Assembly: GCF_003049525.1 (NCBI RefSeq)
Contig: NZ_PYWL01000002.1
Coordinates: 310,001-374,000 of the forward strand
Length of the DNA stretch: 64,000 nt
Direction: 5' to 3'
Source: Lysinibacillus fusiformis
Lineage (GTDB): Bacteria; Bacillota; Bacilli; Bacillales_A; Planococcaceae
A program made the position numbers and the translations under genes. The notes under the pieces are model-generated. The model was given only the letters and a program-made list of their open reading frames with translations. It made no database searches and had not been told where the DNA came from. Below, piece by piece: positions 1-9,185 of the stretch (positions are counted from its first letter, which is position 1; the number at the start of each line of letters is the position of its first letter).

Positions 1-717
1 ACAGCAATTGTAGTAGGTGCCGCTATGATTAATGCCAATCGTATTGTGCAAAAGGATATTGCCACAATGAAGGTTGTCATCAATGGCGCGGGTGCAGCAG
101 GGATCGCTATTTTGCGAATTCTTGTGCAAATGGGCTATAAAAATATTTTTATGTGTGATACAAAAGGTATTATTTATGAGGGACGTAAAGAAGGGATGAA
201 TCCGATTAAAGAGGCGGTTGCTCATTTAACAAATCCAGAGAAAATACATGGTACGTTGAGTGACGCGCTCGTTGGGGCAGATGTCTTTATCGGTGTTTCG
301 GTAGCTAATCTATTATCAGAGGCGCATATTGCATCTATGAATGAAAACCCGGTGGTCTTTGCATTAGCTAACCCAAATCCAGAAATTACGTATGAAAATG
401 CTAAGGCGTGGGGAGTGCGAGTTATGGGTACAGGTCGTTCGGATTATCCAAATCAAATTAACAATGTCCTTGCCTTTCCTGGCATTTTCCGTGGTGCATT
501 AGATGTACGTGCGACGGATATCAATGAAACTATGAAGCTTGCTGCAGTGGAAGCAATTGCTTCTCTTGTGAGTGACGAGGAGCTCGCGGAGGAATATATT
601 GTTCCGAAATCTTTGGATGAGCGTGTCGTTGCAATTGTCTCTCGTGCAGTTAGCGGAGCAGCGGTCGAATCTGGCGTGTCGGAACTATTCCAACAAACTA
701 CTGCGCTATCAGTTTAA
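1..717 (+). CDS. Malic enzyme, C-terminal part (truncated by window edge)
   Basis: The reading frame is open from base 1, so the gene starts upstream of the window; 238 residues and the stop are visible. The motif GAGAAGIAI is a Rossmann dinucleotide-binding loop, followed by NPNPEI and GRSDYPNQINN, which are characteristic of the C-terminal NAD(P)-binding domain of malic enzymes. These oxidatively decarboxylate malate to pyruvate in the cytoplasm. The sequence resembles the short (about 400-residue) bacterial type such as B. subtilis YtsJ more than the long 570-residue type, so roughly 160 N-terminal residues should lie outside. Cofactor preference (NAD or NADP) cannot be settled from what is visible. 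A strong hairpin terminator follows, so this is the last gene of its transcript. Confidence 0.9.
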   Translation, partial: TAIVVGAAMINANRIVQKDIATMKVVINGAGAAGIAILRILVQMGYKNIFMCDTKGIIYEGRKEGMNPIKEAVAHLTNPEKIHGTLSDALVGADVFIGVSVANLLSEAHIASMNENPVVFALANPNPEITYENAKAWGVRVMGTGRSDYPNQINNVLAFPGIFRGALDVRATDINETMKLAAVEAIASLVSDEELAEEYIVPKSLDERVVAIVSRAVSGAAVESGVSELFQQTTALSV

Positions 718-744
718 CAAATAAAAGATATTGAAATACAGCAG

Positions 745-782
745 ATGTAGAAAAGCAAAGATATGCTTTTCTACATTTTTTA
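745..782 (+). terminator. Intrinsic terminator after malic enzyme
   Basis: Arms ATGTAGAAAAGC and GCTTTTCTACAT form a perfect 12-bp stem with an 8-nt loop, followed by a run of T. It lies 27 bp past the stop codon. Confidence 0.9.
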
Positions 783-944
783 TCGAATTTGCTCGAAAAA
801 TGTTGTTGTTTAGTTTTTTATGTAATAAAATTGGTGAGTACAAGGTAATAAATTGTGCAATTGATTGTAAAGTATAAATACATAATGTTGTAATATTTTT
901 AAAGAAAAATGGGTCTTTAGTCTATAAAAGAGGAGATAAAATAC

Positions 945-2693
945 ATGAAAACATTCGTTCAATTCCGGTCCATTAAAGCCAAGCTGATTGCTTTCTCTTT
1001 ATTGCTTTTAATGATTCCCCTTATTACCTTAGGCTATCTAAGCTATCAACAAAGTAAATCAAATTTAGAGTCGGTGGGAAAAGAAAATTTAAGAAACAGT
1101 GTGGAAATGACCATTGCCATGATTGAACAATTTAATCAAGAGGTAGAGGCAGGCAATTTATCTTTAGATGAAGCGCAAGAGAAAGTGAAGGTCGCTATTT
1201 TAGGTGAAATGGATAGTGATGGAAAGCGACCTATTAATAAAAATATTAAACTAGGTGAGAGTGGTTATATTTTTGTTGTGGACCAAAAGGGGAACTCTAT
1301 TGCGCATCCAAATATCGAGGGAAATAATGTCTGGGATGAGCAAGATGACAATGGGGTTAAGTATATGCAGGAAATCATTGCGAAGGGGAATGAAGGTGGT
1401 GGATTTGCCTCGTATTCGTGGCCATTACCAAATTCTGATCAACTAGAAGAAAAAGGGGTCTATGCAGAAACGGATCCGTATTGGGGATGGGTCATTGGTG
1501 CCAGTACGTATTTAGCAGACTTTAATAAGCCCGCGGAGAGTATTTTGAAATTAACGCTTGTTGTGATTGGCGTGGCTATTATGATCGGGCTATTTGTAAT
1601 TTGGCAATACGCGAGTAGTATGGCTAAGCCAATAAACCGAGTGGTCCAAGCGATGGAGCGATTTGCGGAGGGTGATTTGACGCAAGAAAATATGTCGATT
1701 CGCTCAAAAGATGAAATTGGCAAACTGGCAAACGCTATGAATCAAATGCAAGCTAAATTGAAGGACATGATACACAATATTGCTCAAGCGTCTGATTTAA
1801 TTAATACATCCAGTAAGGAGCTATCACAATCAGCTAATGAAGTGAATATGGGTGCTGAGCAAGTAGCAATTACGATGAATGAATTAGCATCTGGTGCAGA
1901 GGGACAAGCGCATCATTCTAACGAATTAACGTCCTTGATGGAACGTTTTACTGCTGATTTACGTGAAACAAATCAGCATGGGGAGCATATTCATCAATCT
2001 TCTGTTGAAGTATTAGGCTTAACCAATGAAGGAAGTCAGCTCATGACATCTTCGAATTCTCAAATGAGTAAGATTGATGGCATAGTACAAAATGCCGTAG
2101 AGAAAGTAAAAAATTTAGATGCCCAAGCACAGGAAATTTCAAAATTGGTGGTGGTCATTAAAGATATTGCCGATCAAACGAATTTATTAGCTTTAAATGC
2201 CGCGATTGAAGCTGCTAGAGCTGGGGAACATGGCAAAGGATTTGCGGTAGTTGCGGATGAAGTACGTAAGCTTGCAGAACAAGTAGCCTTTTCTGTCAAT
2301 GATATTACATCGATTGTCACAAATATTCAGCAAGATTTTGATGTCGTTACGAGCTCATTAGAGGATGGCTATCAGGAAGTAAAAGAGGGTACCAATCAAA
2401 TTAAAGCTACGAGTGAAACGTTTTCGACGATTAGTAATTCTATTAATGATGTAGTGGAAAGTGTTCAATTGATTTCCAGCAATTTATCAAAAGTAACTGA
2501 AGATGGTCAAAAAATGAATAGCGCTATTCAAGAAATCGCTGCGGTCGCAGAAGAATCTGCGGCAGGTGTGGAGCAAACGACGGCGACAACAGAACAGACA
2601 AGTAGCTCAATGGAGGTTATGGCGGGGAAATCAGCCCAATTATCAACATTAGCTTTAGAATTAAAGACATTGATTGCCCAATTTAAACTATAA
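945..2693 (+). CDS. Methyl-accepting chemotaxis protein with Cache sensor
   Basis: A 582-residue transmembrane chemoreceptor. TM1 is at about residues 14-34. An extracellular single-Cache-type sensor follows (about 37-198, with [13 protein letters not shown] and WGWVIGAST). TM2 is at about 201-222 and a HAMP linker at about 223-275. The cytoplasmic signalling coiled coil has its conserved hairpin tip near residues 407-445 ([20 protein letters not shown]). Such receptors control the CheA kinase and hence swimming direction. The ligand is unknown; small organic acids are common for this Cache class. GAGGAG precedes the ATG. No convincing sigma-D promoter was found upstream. The gene is monocistronic and ends in a bidirectional terminator. 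Confidence 0.95.
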   Translation: MKTFVQFRSIKAKLIAFSLLLLMIPLITLGYLSYQQSKSNLESVGKENLRNSVEMTIAMIEQFNQEVEAGNLSLDEAQEKVKVAILGEMDSDGKRPINKNIKLGESGYIFVVDQKGNSIAHPNIEGNNVWDEQDDNGVKYMQEIIAKGNEGGGFASYSWPLPNSDQLEEKGVYAETDPYWGWVIGASTYLADFNKPAESILKLTLVVIGVAIMIGLFVIWQYASSMAKPINRVVQAMERFAEGDLTQENMSIRSKDEIGKLANAMNQMQAKLKDMIHNIAQASDLINTSSKELSQSANEVNMGAEQVAITMNELASGAEGQAHHSNELTSLMERFTADLRETNQHGEHIHQSSVEVLGLTNEGSQLMTSSNSQMSKIDGIVQNAVEKVKNLDAQAQEISKLVVVIKDIADQTNLLALNAAIEAARAGEHGKGFAVVADEVRKLAEQVAFSVNDITSIVTNIQQDFDVVTSSLEDGYQEVKEGTNQIKATSETFSTISNSINDVVESVQLISSNLSKVTEDGQKMNSAIQEIAAVAEESAAGVEQTTATTEQTSSSMEVMAGKSAQLSTLALELKTLIAQFKL

Positions 2694-2734
2694 AAAAATC
2701 TCCCCCTCTCTTAAATGAGAGGGGAGATTTTTTT
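2694..2734. terminator. Bidirectional terminator between convergent genes
   Basis: AATCTCCCC-CTCTC and GAGAG-GGGAGATT form a long perfect stem around TTAAAT, with A-run and T-run on opposite sides. It serves both the chemoreceptor gene and the Yip1-type gene and reaches into the stop codon of the latter. Confidence 0.93.
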
Positions 2735-3386
2735 ACATCATGCCAACACCAATAATCCCAACGAGAATAATGAAGAAAAGAACGAAGAACAAGATGAATA
2801 AAATAATTCCAGGAATAAAGATAGTGAAAAAGGCCATCCAATTAGAGATTTGGTGTGCTTCTGCTACCACACCGACTGAAATGACGAAAGACCAAATAGT
2901 TACAACAATAGAAGCTAAAATAGCTGGCCAAAAAATCCATGGAAGTGAGCCCATAAAGTTTGGATCTAGTAAAGATTCTGGTGAAGTGAATAACCATATT
3001 AAATAAAATGGAATAAGCACTATAAATGGTACAGCTGTAAGGCTCAGCCCTTTAAATAAGTCTGAATACGTGCCAGTACCCTTAAATAGTTTACCAAATA
3101 GCCATGTGATTAGAGCAGATATAGCTGTCCCGATAATACCAGCGATTGGAGCAAAGATTACACACAGTAAAGCCAATAACCAAGGGGAAAGGTCAGTGAA
3201 AAACTCCGAATCCGTCAGCCCTGACATGATAGAACCGATATAACCGATGGACATAATCAAAATAGCAAAGCCGATTGATTTTTCGTTAATCATATAGCGA
3301 GCGGTTTGCTTTGGATGTAACCAAACGGATATAAACGGATTCACCTTTGGCCTTTCTTCTTTCTGTGTGTCATTAAAGTTTTCCAT
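2733..3386 (-). CDS. Yip1-family integral membrane protein
   Basis: The protein has 217 residues with a soluble N-terminus (about 30 residues, including the NPFISVWLHPKQTARY motif) followed by about five hydrophobic segments. The N-terminal pattern of a short 'P-F-x-S-x-W-x-x-P-x-x-T' box before TM1 is what I associate with bacterial YIP1/DUF1282 proteins. The function of the bacterial members is unknown. The chosen ATG has GGAGGT placed 8 bp upstream; a frame-extending ATG 14 codons earlier lacks a ribosome binding site. It stands alone, convergent with the chemoreceptor gene. Confidence 0.75.
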   Translation of the reverse strand: MENFNDTQKEERPKVNPFISVWLHPKQTARYMINEKSIGFAILIMSIGYIGSIMSGLTDSEFFTDLSPWLLALLCVIFAPIAGIIGTAISALITWLFGKLFKGTGTYSDLFKGLSLTAVPFIVLIPFYLIWLFTSPESLLDPNFMGSLPWIFWPAILASIVVTIWSFVISVGVVAEAHQISNWMAFFTIFIPGIILFILFFVLFFIILVGIIGVGMM

Positions 3387-3487
3387 CAAACTACCTCCAA
3401 AATAATAGAATAATTGCATGTTACGCATAGTTAGTATACGAGTGATACAGTGAAAAGTTTCGTAGAAAGTAAAAATAAGTTATTTTC

Positions 3488-3518
3488 ATAACAAAAGAGC
3501 CGCACAAAGGCGGCTCTT
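3488..3518 (-). terminator. Terminator of purC
   Basis: On the minus strand AAGAGCCGC and GCGGCTCTT form a 9-bp GC-rich stem with a 6-nt loop, followed by TTGTTAT. It begins directly after the purC stop codon. Confidence 0.88.
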
Positions 3519-3519
3519 A

Positions 3520-4206
3520 TTAGTGACTTAACATCATTTTTTCAAGCTCTAATGGTTCAATGTATTGCTCACCTTTGTAAGCACGCATATTACCACCAGA
3601 AATTTCATCGATTAATAAAATTTCGTTAGTTTGGGCATCACGGCCAAACTCCAATTTAATATCATAAAGCGTTAAGCCCTTTTTAGCAAGCTCAGTTCCA
3701 ACAAATTTAGAAATTTCAATTGTACGTTGTTTTAAAATGGCATATTCTTCGTGTGTTAACAGGTTTAACATAGCTAATGCATCTTCAGAGATCGGAGGAT
3801 CTTGGCGATCATCATCTTTAATGGTAACTTCCACAAAGGCATCAAGATCTTGGCCTTCCTTCACATAGGCACCGTAGCGTCGCAAGAAGGAACCAACAGC
3901 CTTAAAGCGGCATATTACTTCCAAACCGTTTCCGAAAACTGTTGCAGGCTTTACAGTCATTGTTGCATCATCAAAGTTGGCATCTACATAGTGAGTAGGA
4001 ACACCTTGTTCATTTAATTTAGAATAGAAATAAGAAGTTAAGCGTAAACCCGCTAAGCCAGCACCATCAATTGTTAAGCCAACCGTATTAGCGCCTGGGT
4101 CGAACACGCCGTTTTCACCTGTTACATCGTCTTTAAATTTTAATAAATAATGACCATCTTCTAATTTGAACACATTCTTCGTTTTCCCTGTATACATTAA
4201 TTCCAC
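3520..4206 (-). CDS. purC: SAICAR synthetase (phosphoribosylaminoimidazole-succinocarboxamide synthase)
   Basis: A cytoplasmic enzyme of de novo purine synthesis that joins aspartate to CAIR with ATP to give SAICAR. At 228 residues it is close to the family length (about 235-240). LMYTGKTKNVF at the N-terminus is the expected phosphate-binding segment, and KLEFGRD and LIDEISGGNMR match the SAICAR synthetase signature regions. The start is taken as GTG at 4206 because GGAGG lies 7 bp upstream; the in-frame ATG three codons later is too far from it. The gene stands alone between two terminators rather than in a visible pur operon, which differs from the B. subtilis arrangement. Confidence 0.92.
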   Translation of the reverse strand: MELMYTGKTKNVFKLEDGHYLLKFKDDVTGENGVFDPGANTVGLTIDGAGLAGLRLTSYFYSKLNEQGVPTHYVDANFDDATMTVKPATVFGNGLEVICRFKAVGSFLRRYGAYVKEGQDLDAFVEVTIKDDDRQDPPISEDALAMLNLLTHEEYAILKQRTIEISKFVGTELAKKGLTLYDIKLEFGRDAQTNEILLIDEISGGNMRAYKGEQYIEPLELEKMMLSH

Positions 4207-4319
4207 AAAAAAACCTCCAATATTCATAGTACTCTAAAATTATAACACGAATATTTTAAATGTTTAATATTAAAAATGTTCGTTTTGTGTGTTTGTTTCT
4301 ATCGTTTATTGCTAATTTA

Positions 4320-4368
4320 CAATAAAAACACAAGGTGATAACGAATAATCGTCATCACCTTGTGTTTT
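4320..4368 (-). terminator. Terminator of gdhA
   Basis: On the minus strand AAAACACAAGGTGAT pairs perfectly with ATCACCTTGTGTTTT (15 bp) around a 14-nt loop, followed by TTTATTG. It lies about 60 bp beyond the gdhA stop and upstream of purC. Confidence 0.88.
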
Positions 4369-4428
4369 GAAATGCTTCGTAAGTTCGCTGGAGGATTTAT
4401 GCTAGATAGCTAGGACAGTTATTAATAA

Positions 4429-5802
4429 TTAATAAATGCCTTCAGCCAGCATTCCATCTGCCACTTTAATAAAGCCAGCGATGTTTGCTCCCATAACTAA
4501 GTTGCCAGGGAAGCCGTATTTTTCAGCAGCAGCTTTACTATCTGAATAAATATCTTTCATAATTTGATGAAGTTTCGCATCTACTTCTTCAAATGACCAA
4601 AATACGCGACTTGAATCTTGTGCCATTTCAAGAGCAGATACAGCAACTCCTCCAGCATTCGCTGCTTTTGCTGGTCCGAACAATACACCAGCATTTAAGA
4701 ATTCATTAATTGCTTCAAGATCAGAAGGCATGTTGGCACCTTCGCCAATTGCTTTGACCCCATTTGAAATTAATGTACGAGCTGACTCACCATTAATTTC
4801 GTTTTGAGTAGCACATGGTAGAGCGATGTCACAAGGAATCGTCCAAATGCCAGTGCAGCCATTTGTAAAAGTAGCATTTGGTCGGTAACTTACGTAAGTT
4901 GAAATACGATCACCTTTAACTTCTTTAATTTCTTTAATGACATCTAAATCTAAGCCTTCTGGGTCATAAATATAGCCTGCGGAATCAGAGCAAGCAACTA
5001 CTTTTGCGCCATATTGTTGTGCTTTCTCAATCGCATACGTTGAAACATTTCCAGAACCAGAAACAACCACTGTTTTTCCTTCAAATGAATCGTTCGCATC
5101 TTTTAACATCTCATTGACGAAATAAACTGTACCATAACCCGTTGCCTCTTTACGTGCTAAGGACCCACCATAGCCAGGGATTTTCCCAGTTAATACACCT
5201 GATTCACTAGCTTTAGTTAGACGTTTATATTGCCCCCATAAATAACCTACTTCACGAGCACCTACACCAATATCACCAGCAGGAACATCGACATCTGGAC
5301 CAATATGACGGTATAATTCAGTCATGAAGGCTTGGCAGAAACGCATGATTTCTGAATCTGACTTACCTTTCGGATCAAAGTTAGACCCACCTTTACCACC
5401 ACCGATTGGTTGCCCTGTTAAAGCATTTTTAAAGATTTGTTCAAAGCCTAGGAATTTAATGATGGATTCATTTACCGAAGGGTGGAAGCGTAGGCCGCCT
5501 TTATAAGGCCCCATGACATTGCTATATTGTACACGATACCCGCGATTTACTTGCACTTGGTTCGTATCGTCTTGCCAAGCGACACGGAAAGAAATGATGC
5601 GATCAGGCTCAACAATACGAGATAAAATATTGGCCTTAATATATTCAGGATGTTGGACGAATACAGGTACTAATGAAATGAAAATTTCTTCAGCTGCTTG
5701 TAGAAACTCCGCTTGATGACAGTTCTGTTGTTTAAGTTGCTTGAATACGCCATCTACGTATTCTTTAGCTAATTGTTCATTGCTAACAGTTGTGATTGTC
5801 AT
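4429..5802 (-). CDS. gdhA: NADP-type glutamate dehydrogenase
   Basis: Interconverts 2-oxoglutarate plus ammonium and glutamate. The 457-residue length and motifs (GPYKGGLRFHPSV, GGGKGGSNFDPKGKS with the catalytic-site lysine, DVPAGDIGVGAREVGY, and a Rossmann segment VVVSGSGNVSTYA) match the hexameric E. coli GdhA type, which normally uses NADP and works in ammonium assimilation, rather than the catabolic RocG/GudB type. The start is the ATG at 5802 behind a GGGGG stretch. It is monocistronic. No regulatory site was recognised in the roughly 175-bp gap to the divergent UPF0178 gene. Confidence 0.93.
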   Translation of the reverse strand: MTITTVSNEQLAKEYVDGVFKQLKQQNCHQAEFLQAAEEIFISLVPVFVQHPEYIKANILSRIVEPDRIISFRVAWQDDTNQVQVNRGYRVQYSNVMGPYKGGLRFHPSVNESIIKFLGFEQIFKNALTGQPIGGGKGGSNFDPKGKSDSEIMRFCQAFMTELYRHIGPDVDVPAGDIGVGAREVGYLWGQYKRLTKASESGVLTGKIPGYGGSLARKEATGYGTVYFVNEMLKDANDSFEGKTVVVSGSGNVSTYAIEKAQQYGAKVVACSDSAGYIYDPEGLDLDVIKEIKEVKGDRISTYVSYRPNATFTNGCTGIWTIPCDIALPCATQNEINGESARTLISNGVKAIGEGANMPSDLEAINEFLNAGVLFGPAKAANAGGVAVSALEMAQDSSRVFWSFEEVDAKLHQIMKDIYSDSKAAAEKYGFPGNLVMGANIAGFIKVADGMLAEGIY

Positions 5803-5977
5803 AGTAAAAACCCCCATTTAGTTGATAGGTGTATCGTATATTTATTTTTCAAACTATTCAATAAAATACTTTTTTAGTTTGTGAAAAATTGAGCAAGAGG
5901 GGTCGGGAAAATGATATTTTAAAATAATGTTAGGTGATAGTATTCATCTAATTATGAGAAAGGAATGATGCCTTATT

Positions 5978-6451
5978 GTGAAGGTTCTTATAGACGCTGA
6001 TGCCTGTCCAGTAGTGGATTTGGCGCTATCTGTATCATCTGAGTTTGAGATTGAAACTATCTTATTTTGCGATACATCCCATCGTGTAGAACGTGATAAT
6101 GTAATAACAATTATGGTACCGAAAGGTCCTGATTCGGTTGATTTTACGCTAGTGAACGCGCTTTCAAAACACGATATTGTCATAACACAGGATTATGGGC
6201 TAGCGGCAATGGTTTTAGCAAGAGGAGGGTATCCAATTGATCAAAATGGACGAGAAATGTCTAATGAAAATATCGAACGCCTGCTCGATATGCGCCATGT
6301 CGGTCAAAAAATTCGTCGAGCAGGTGGACGCACCAAGGGCCCTAAAAAAAGGACACAAGAAAACAATATTTCGTTTGAAATGAAATTTCGACAAATTTGT
6401 GAACGAGCGATTTTTGCACAAAAAATGGAGGACTCTACAGGTGAAAAATGA
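5978..6451 (+). CDS. UPF0178 / DUF188 family protein (YqxD/YaiI-like)
   Basis: A 157-residue soluble protein beginning KVLIDADACPVV, the PIN-like aspartate-rich start typical of the UPF0178 family, followed by DIVITQDYGLA and a basic C-terminal GGRTKGPKKR stretch. The biochemical role is not established; the fold suggests a nuclease-like metal site (Asp residues in DADAC and TQD). The start is GTG, with GAAAGGA somewhat far upstream (14 bp). The 3' end overlaps the start of dsdA by 11 bp, implying co-transcription and probable translational coupling. Confidence 0.88.
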   Translation: MKVLIDADACPVVDLALSVSSEFEIETILFCDTSHRVERDNVITIMVPKGPDSVDFTLVNALSKHDIVITQDYGLAAMVLARGGYPIDQNGREMSNENIERLLDMRHVGQKIRRAGGRTKGPKKRTQENNISFEMKFRQICERAIFAQKMEDSTGEK

Positions 6452-7769
6452 ACGTAAGCATGATCTTTTAGAGCAATTTCCACTGTTAAAATCGATGGCT
6501 GCTAAAAATACTGTACTTTGGGAAAATACAAATTGGGTGAAACAGCCGGAAACATCGCTTTTTACTATGCAAGAAGTAAAGGAGGCAGAGGAAACGTTAC
6601 AACGCTTTTCTTCATATTTAAAAGTGGCATTCCCTGAGCTTGAGGAAAGTAATGGATTAATTGAATCAGACATTCTAGAAATTCCTGCTATGAAAAGTGC
6701 GCTTGAAAATAAATATGGCGTGTTGATAGAAGGTCAGTTGCTTTTAAAATCGGATCATGCTTTACCTATCTCAGGCTCCATCAAAGCACGGGGAGGCATT
6801 TATGAGGTCTTAAAGCATGCTGAAAGGCTGGCATTAGCAAGTGGGAAGCTTCAAGTAACAGATGATTATGAACGACTAGCATCAGCGGAGTTTCAGTCCT
6901 TCTTTCAGCAATATACCATTGCGGTTGGCTCTACTGGAAATTTAGGTTTAAGTATCGGCATTATAGGCAAGAAGCTCGGCTTTAATGTCGTTGTACATAT
7001 GTCGAGTGATGCCAAGGAATGGAAAAAAGCTTTACTTAGGGAGAAAGGTGCCACGGTAGTTGAATATGAGGCTGATTACAGTGTTGCCGTTGAACAGGGG
7101 CGTCAAGAAGCAGAATTAGATCCTATATGTCATTTCATTGATGATGAAAATTCAAAGGATCTATTTGCAGGCTATGCAGTCGCAGCATTGCGTTTAAAAG
7201 GGCAATTAGAAAACATGAACATACCAGTCAGTGTCACACATCCATTGTTTGTGTATTTACCGTGTGGGGTAGGGGGAGGACCAGGCGGTGTTGCCTACGG
7301 ATTACGAGAAATATTTGGCGAACATGTGCATATTTTCTTCGCAGAACCTGTTGCCTCACCTTGTATGACGCTAGGCTTAATGACTGGACTTCATGATGCT
7401 ATCAGTGTAGAGGATATAGAATTAGATAATAAAACCGAAGCAGATGGTCTTGCAGTGGGTCGCGCCTCCAAGTTTGTAGGAAAAGTAATGGAGACGTATA
7501 TAAGTGGCTGCTATACAGTGACAGATGAAGAGTTGTTTACCTCTTTAGGTTTAGCTATCGATAGCGAAAAACTATTTTTAGAGCCATCTGCACATGCAGG
7601 AATGTTTGGCGCTATTCGCTTGTCCCAAAAAGGTCAACACTATTTAGCTCAGCGCGGACTAACAAAGCATATGGCGCAGGCAACCCATCTTGTGTGGGCA
7701 ACAGGTGGCAGTATGGTCCCAGACAGCATGCGTGCTACGTATTTGGCTAAGAGCAGAGATTTAGTTTGA
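6441..7769 (+). CDS. dsdA: D-serine ammonia-lyase (D-serine dehydratase)
   Basis: A PLP enzyme that converts D-serine to pyruvate and ammonia. From the GTG at 6441 (GGAGGA 8 bp upstream, inside the preceding gene) it is 442 residues, the length I recall for E. coli DsdA. SGSIKARGG contains the Schiff-base lysine, GSTGNLGLSIG binds the PLP phosphate, and LPCGVGGGPGG is the glycine-rich loop. It fits detoxification or use of D-serine from cell-wall or environmental sources. No dedicated regulator such as DsdC or transporter DsdX is adjacent. It is convergent with a class V aminotransferase that also belongs to serine/glycine/alanine chemistry. Confidence 0.93.
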   Translation: MKNERKHDLLEQFPLLKSMAAKNTVLWENTNWVKQPETSLFTMQEVKEAEETLQRFSSYLKVAFPELEESNGLIESDILEIPAMKSALENKYGVLIEGQLLLKSDHALPISGSIKARGGIYEVLKHAERLALASGKLQVTDDYERLASAEFQSFFQQYTIAVGSTGNLGLSIGIIGKKLGFNVVVHMSSDAKEWKKALLREKGATVVEYEADYSVAVEQGRQEAELDPICHFIDDENSKDLFAGYAVAALRLKGQLENMNIPVSVTHPLFVYLPCGVGGGPGGVAYGLREIFGEHVHIFFAEPVASPCMTLGLMTGLHDAISVEDIELDNKTEADGLAVGRASKFVGKVMETYISGCYTVTDEELFTSLGLAIDSEKLFLEPSAHAGMFGAIRLSQKGQHYLAQRGLTKHMAQATHLVWATGGSMVPDSMRATYLAKSRDLV

Positions 7770-7833
7770 AAATGATGATACTTTTTGTTCGAACAGGGAA
7801 AGTCTTGCCCCAATCAAGTTATTCGAAAGCGCA

Positions 7834-7870
7834 AAAACAGGTGAAGAAAAATTCTTCACTTGTTTTCTTA
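7834..7870. terminator. Bidirectional terminator dsdA / aminotransferase
   Basis: AAAACAGGTGAAGAA pairs with TTCTTCACTTGTTTT with one G-T pair and a 3-nt loop. A and T tracts on both sides let it serve both convergent genes. Confidence 0.88.
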
Positions 7871-7873
7871 TTA

Positions 7874-9043
7874 TTAACGTTGCAATGCTTTACGTTGAGC
7901 TGCTAAATATACTTCTTGAGCTGCAAGGACGCCTGCGCCTGGCTGGAAGTCATAAGCGAAGTCTTGGAGCCCCGCCTCCAATAAGGATACGGCTTGTAGT
8001 ATATCACTTGGGAAGCAATAGCCCATATGGCCGAATCTGAAAATTTTACCTTGTAGATGACCAAGACCACCTGCAAAATCTAAGTGATATTGCTGCTTAA
8101 GGTGCGATAAAAATTCACCAAGCTCAACCCCCTTTGGTGCCTTAATAGCCGTAATGGTAGGGGAGGCGTATTGATTTTCAGTTAAGAGCTCGAGGTGTAA
8201 AGCTTTCATAGCACTACGTACCATGTTTTTCATCAGCTCGTGACGGGCAATGGTCTGTGAGAAGCCGCCTTCCTGTTCAATTAGCTGACAAACCTCATGC
8301 AGGCCATCAATAAGCGTGATAGCAGGAGTATTTGGCGTCATCCCCTTTTCTGCCCAACTACGATAACTTAATAGATTTAAATAATATGCTGGCGTTTGAT
8401 TGTCTTCAATGACTTGCCAAGCTTTTTCGCTCACACTAACAAGAGAGAGTCCAGGCGGAAGCATCATCGCTTTTTGCGAGCCTGTCACGAGAATATCAAT
8501 ACCCCAAGCATCCATTTCAGCAGGCGCGCCACCGATGCAGCTTACGCCATCCACGATAACGAGAGCATCAGTTTCGTCATGAATCACTTGTGCTAATTCA
8601 GCGACTGGATTTAAAATGCCTGTAGATGTTTCGTTATATGTGACGAAAACCGCTTTAATATTTTGTAATGGCTGTAAAAATGCTCGTAGCTCCTCAGGAG
8701 TGCAAGCTTGTCCCCATTCTTTTTCGAGCTTATGTACATGGAAGCCATATTGCTCACAAATGGAAACGAAATAGTCACCGAATGCCCCAACAGTAATGAC
8801 CACAACTTCTTCACCGGCCGCAACCGTATTGACTGCCGCAGCTTCAAGTGCAGCTGTCCCGCCTGATGGCAAGAGTAAAATGTCCTGTGTCGTGCCAAAG
8901 ACAGGCTTTACGGCTTCAATCGTCTCCCGGTATAATTCCACAAATTCTTGACTCCGATGACTAAAAATATCTCGATTCATTGCCAATTGAACTCTCTTTG
9001 GAATCGGTGTTGGTCCCGGATGTCTTAAAATATTTTCATACAT
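7874..9043 (-). CDS. Class V PLP aminotransferase, alanine/serine-glyoxylate type
   Basis: A 389-residue fold-type I aminotransferase. It opens with ILRHPGPTPIPKRV, the signature of the alanine-glyoxylate / serine-pyruvate / ureidoglycine-glyoxylate (PucG-like) group. VIVDGVSCIGG carries the PLP-binding Asp, and GSQKAMMLPPG contains the catalytic lysine. The exact amino donor cannot be read from sequence; purine-catabolic PucG is possible but no other puc genes are nearby. The start ATG at 9043 has AAGGGGA about 8 bp upstream; an upstream in-frame ATG lacks a site. It is monocistronic. Confidence 0.87.
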   Translation of the reverse strand: MYENILRHPGPTPIPKRVQLAMNRDIFSHRSQEFVELYRETIEAVKPVFGTTQDILLLPSGGTAALEAAAVNTVAAGEEVVVITVGAFGDYFVSICEQYGFHVHKLEKEWGQACTPEELRAFLQPLQNIKAVFVTYNETSTGILNPVAELAQVIHDETDALVIVDGVSCIGGAPAEMDAWGIDILVTGSQKAMMLPPGLSLVSVSEKAWQVIEDNQTPAYYLNLLSYRSWAEKGMTPNTPAITLIDGLHEVCQLIEQEGGFSQTIARHELMKNMVRSAMKALHLELLTENQYASPTITAIKAPKGVELGEFLSHLKQQYHLDFAGGLGHLQGKIFRFGHMGYCFPSDILQAVSLLEAGLQDFAYDFQPGAGVLAAQEVYLAAQRKALQR

Positions 9044-9185
9044 ATTATCAATCCCCTTTACTTGACAGAAATTCAAAATTTTCTAACTATAATAATAACA
9101 TACTTCTTGTATAGGCTAGCTGCTTTTTTAATAAATAATGGAAGAGATTGTCATGATTCTATAAATTGAAAAGGAGACCAAGAAT

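Noticed and set aside
6215..6673. 152-codon minus-strand frame across UPF0178 and dsdA
   Set aside because: It is a shadow of two well-supported plus-strand genes and resembles no known family.
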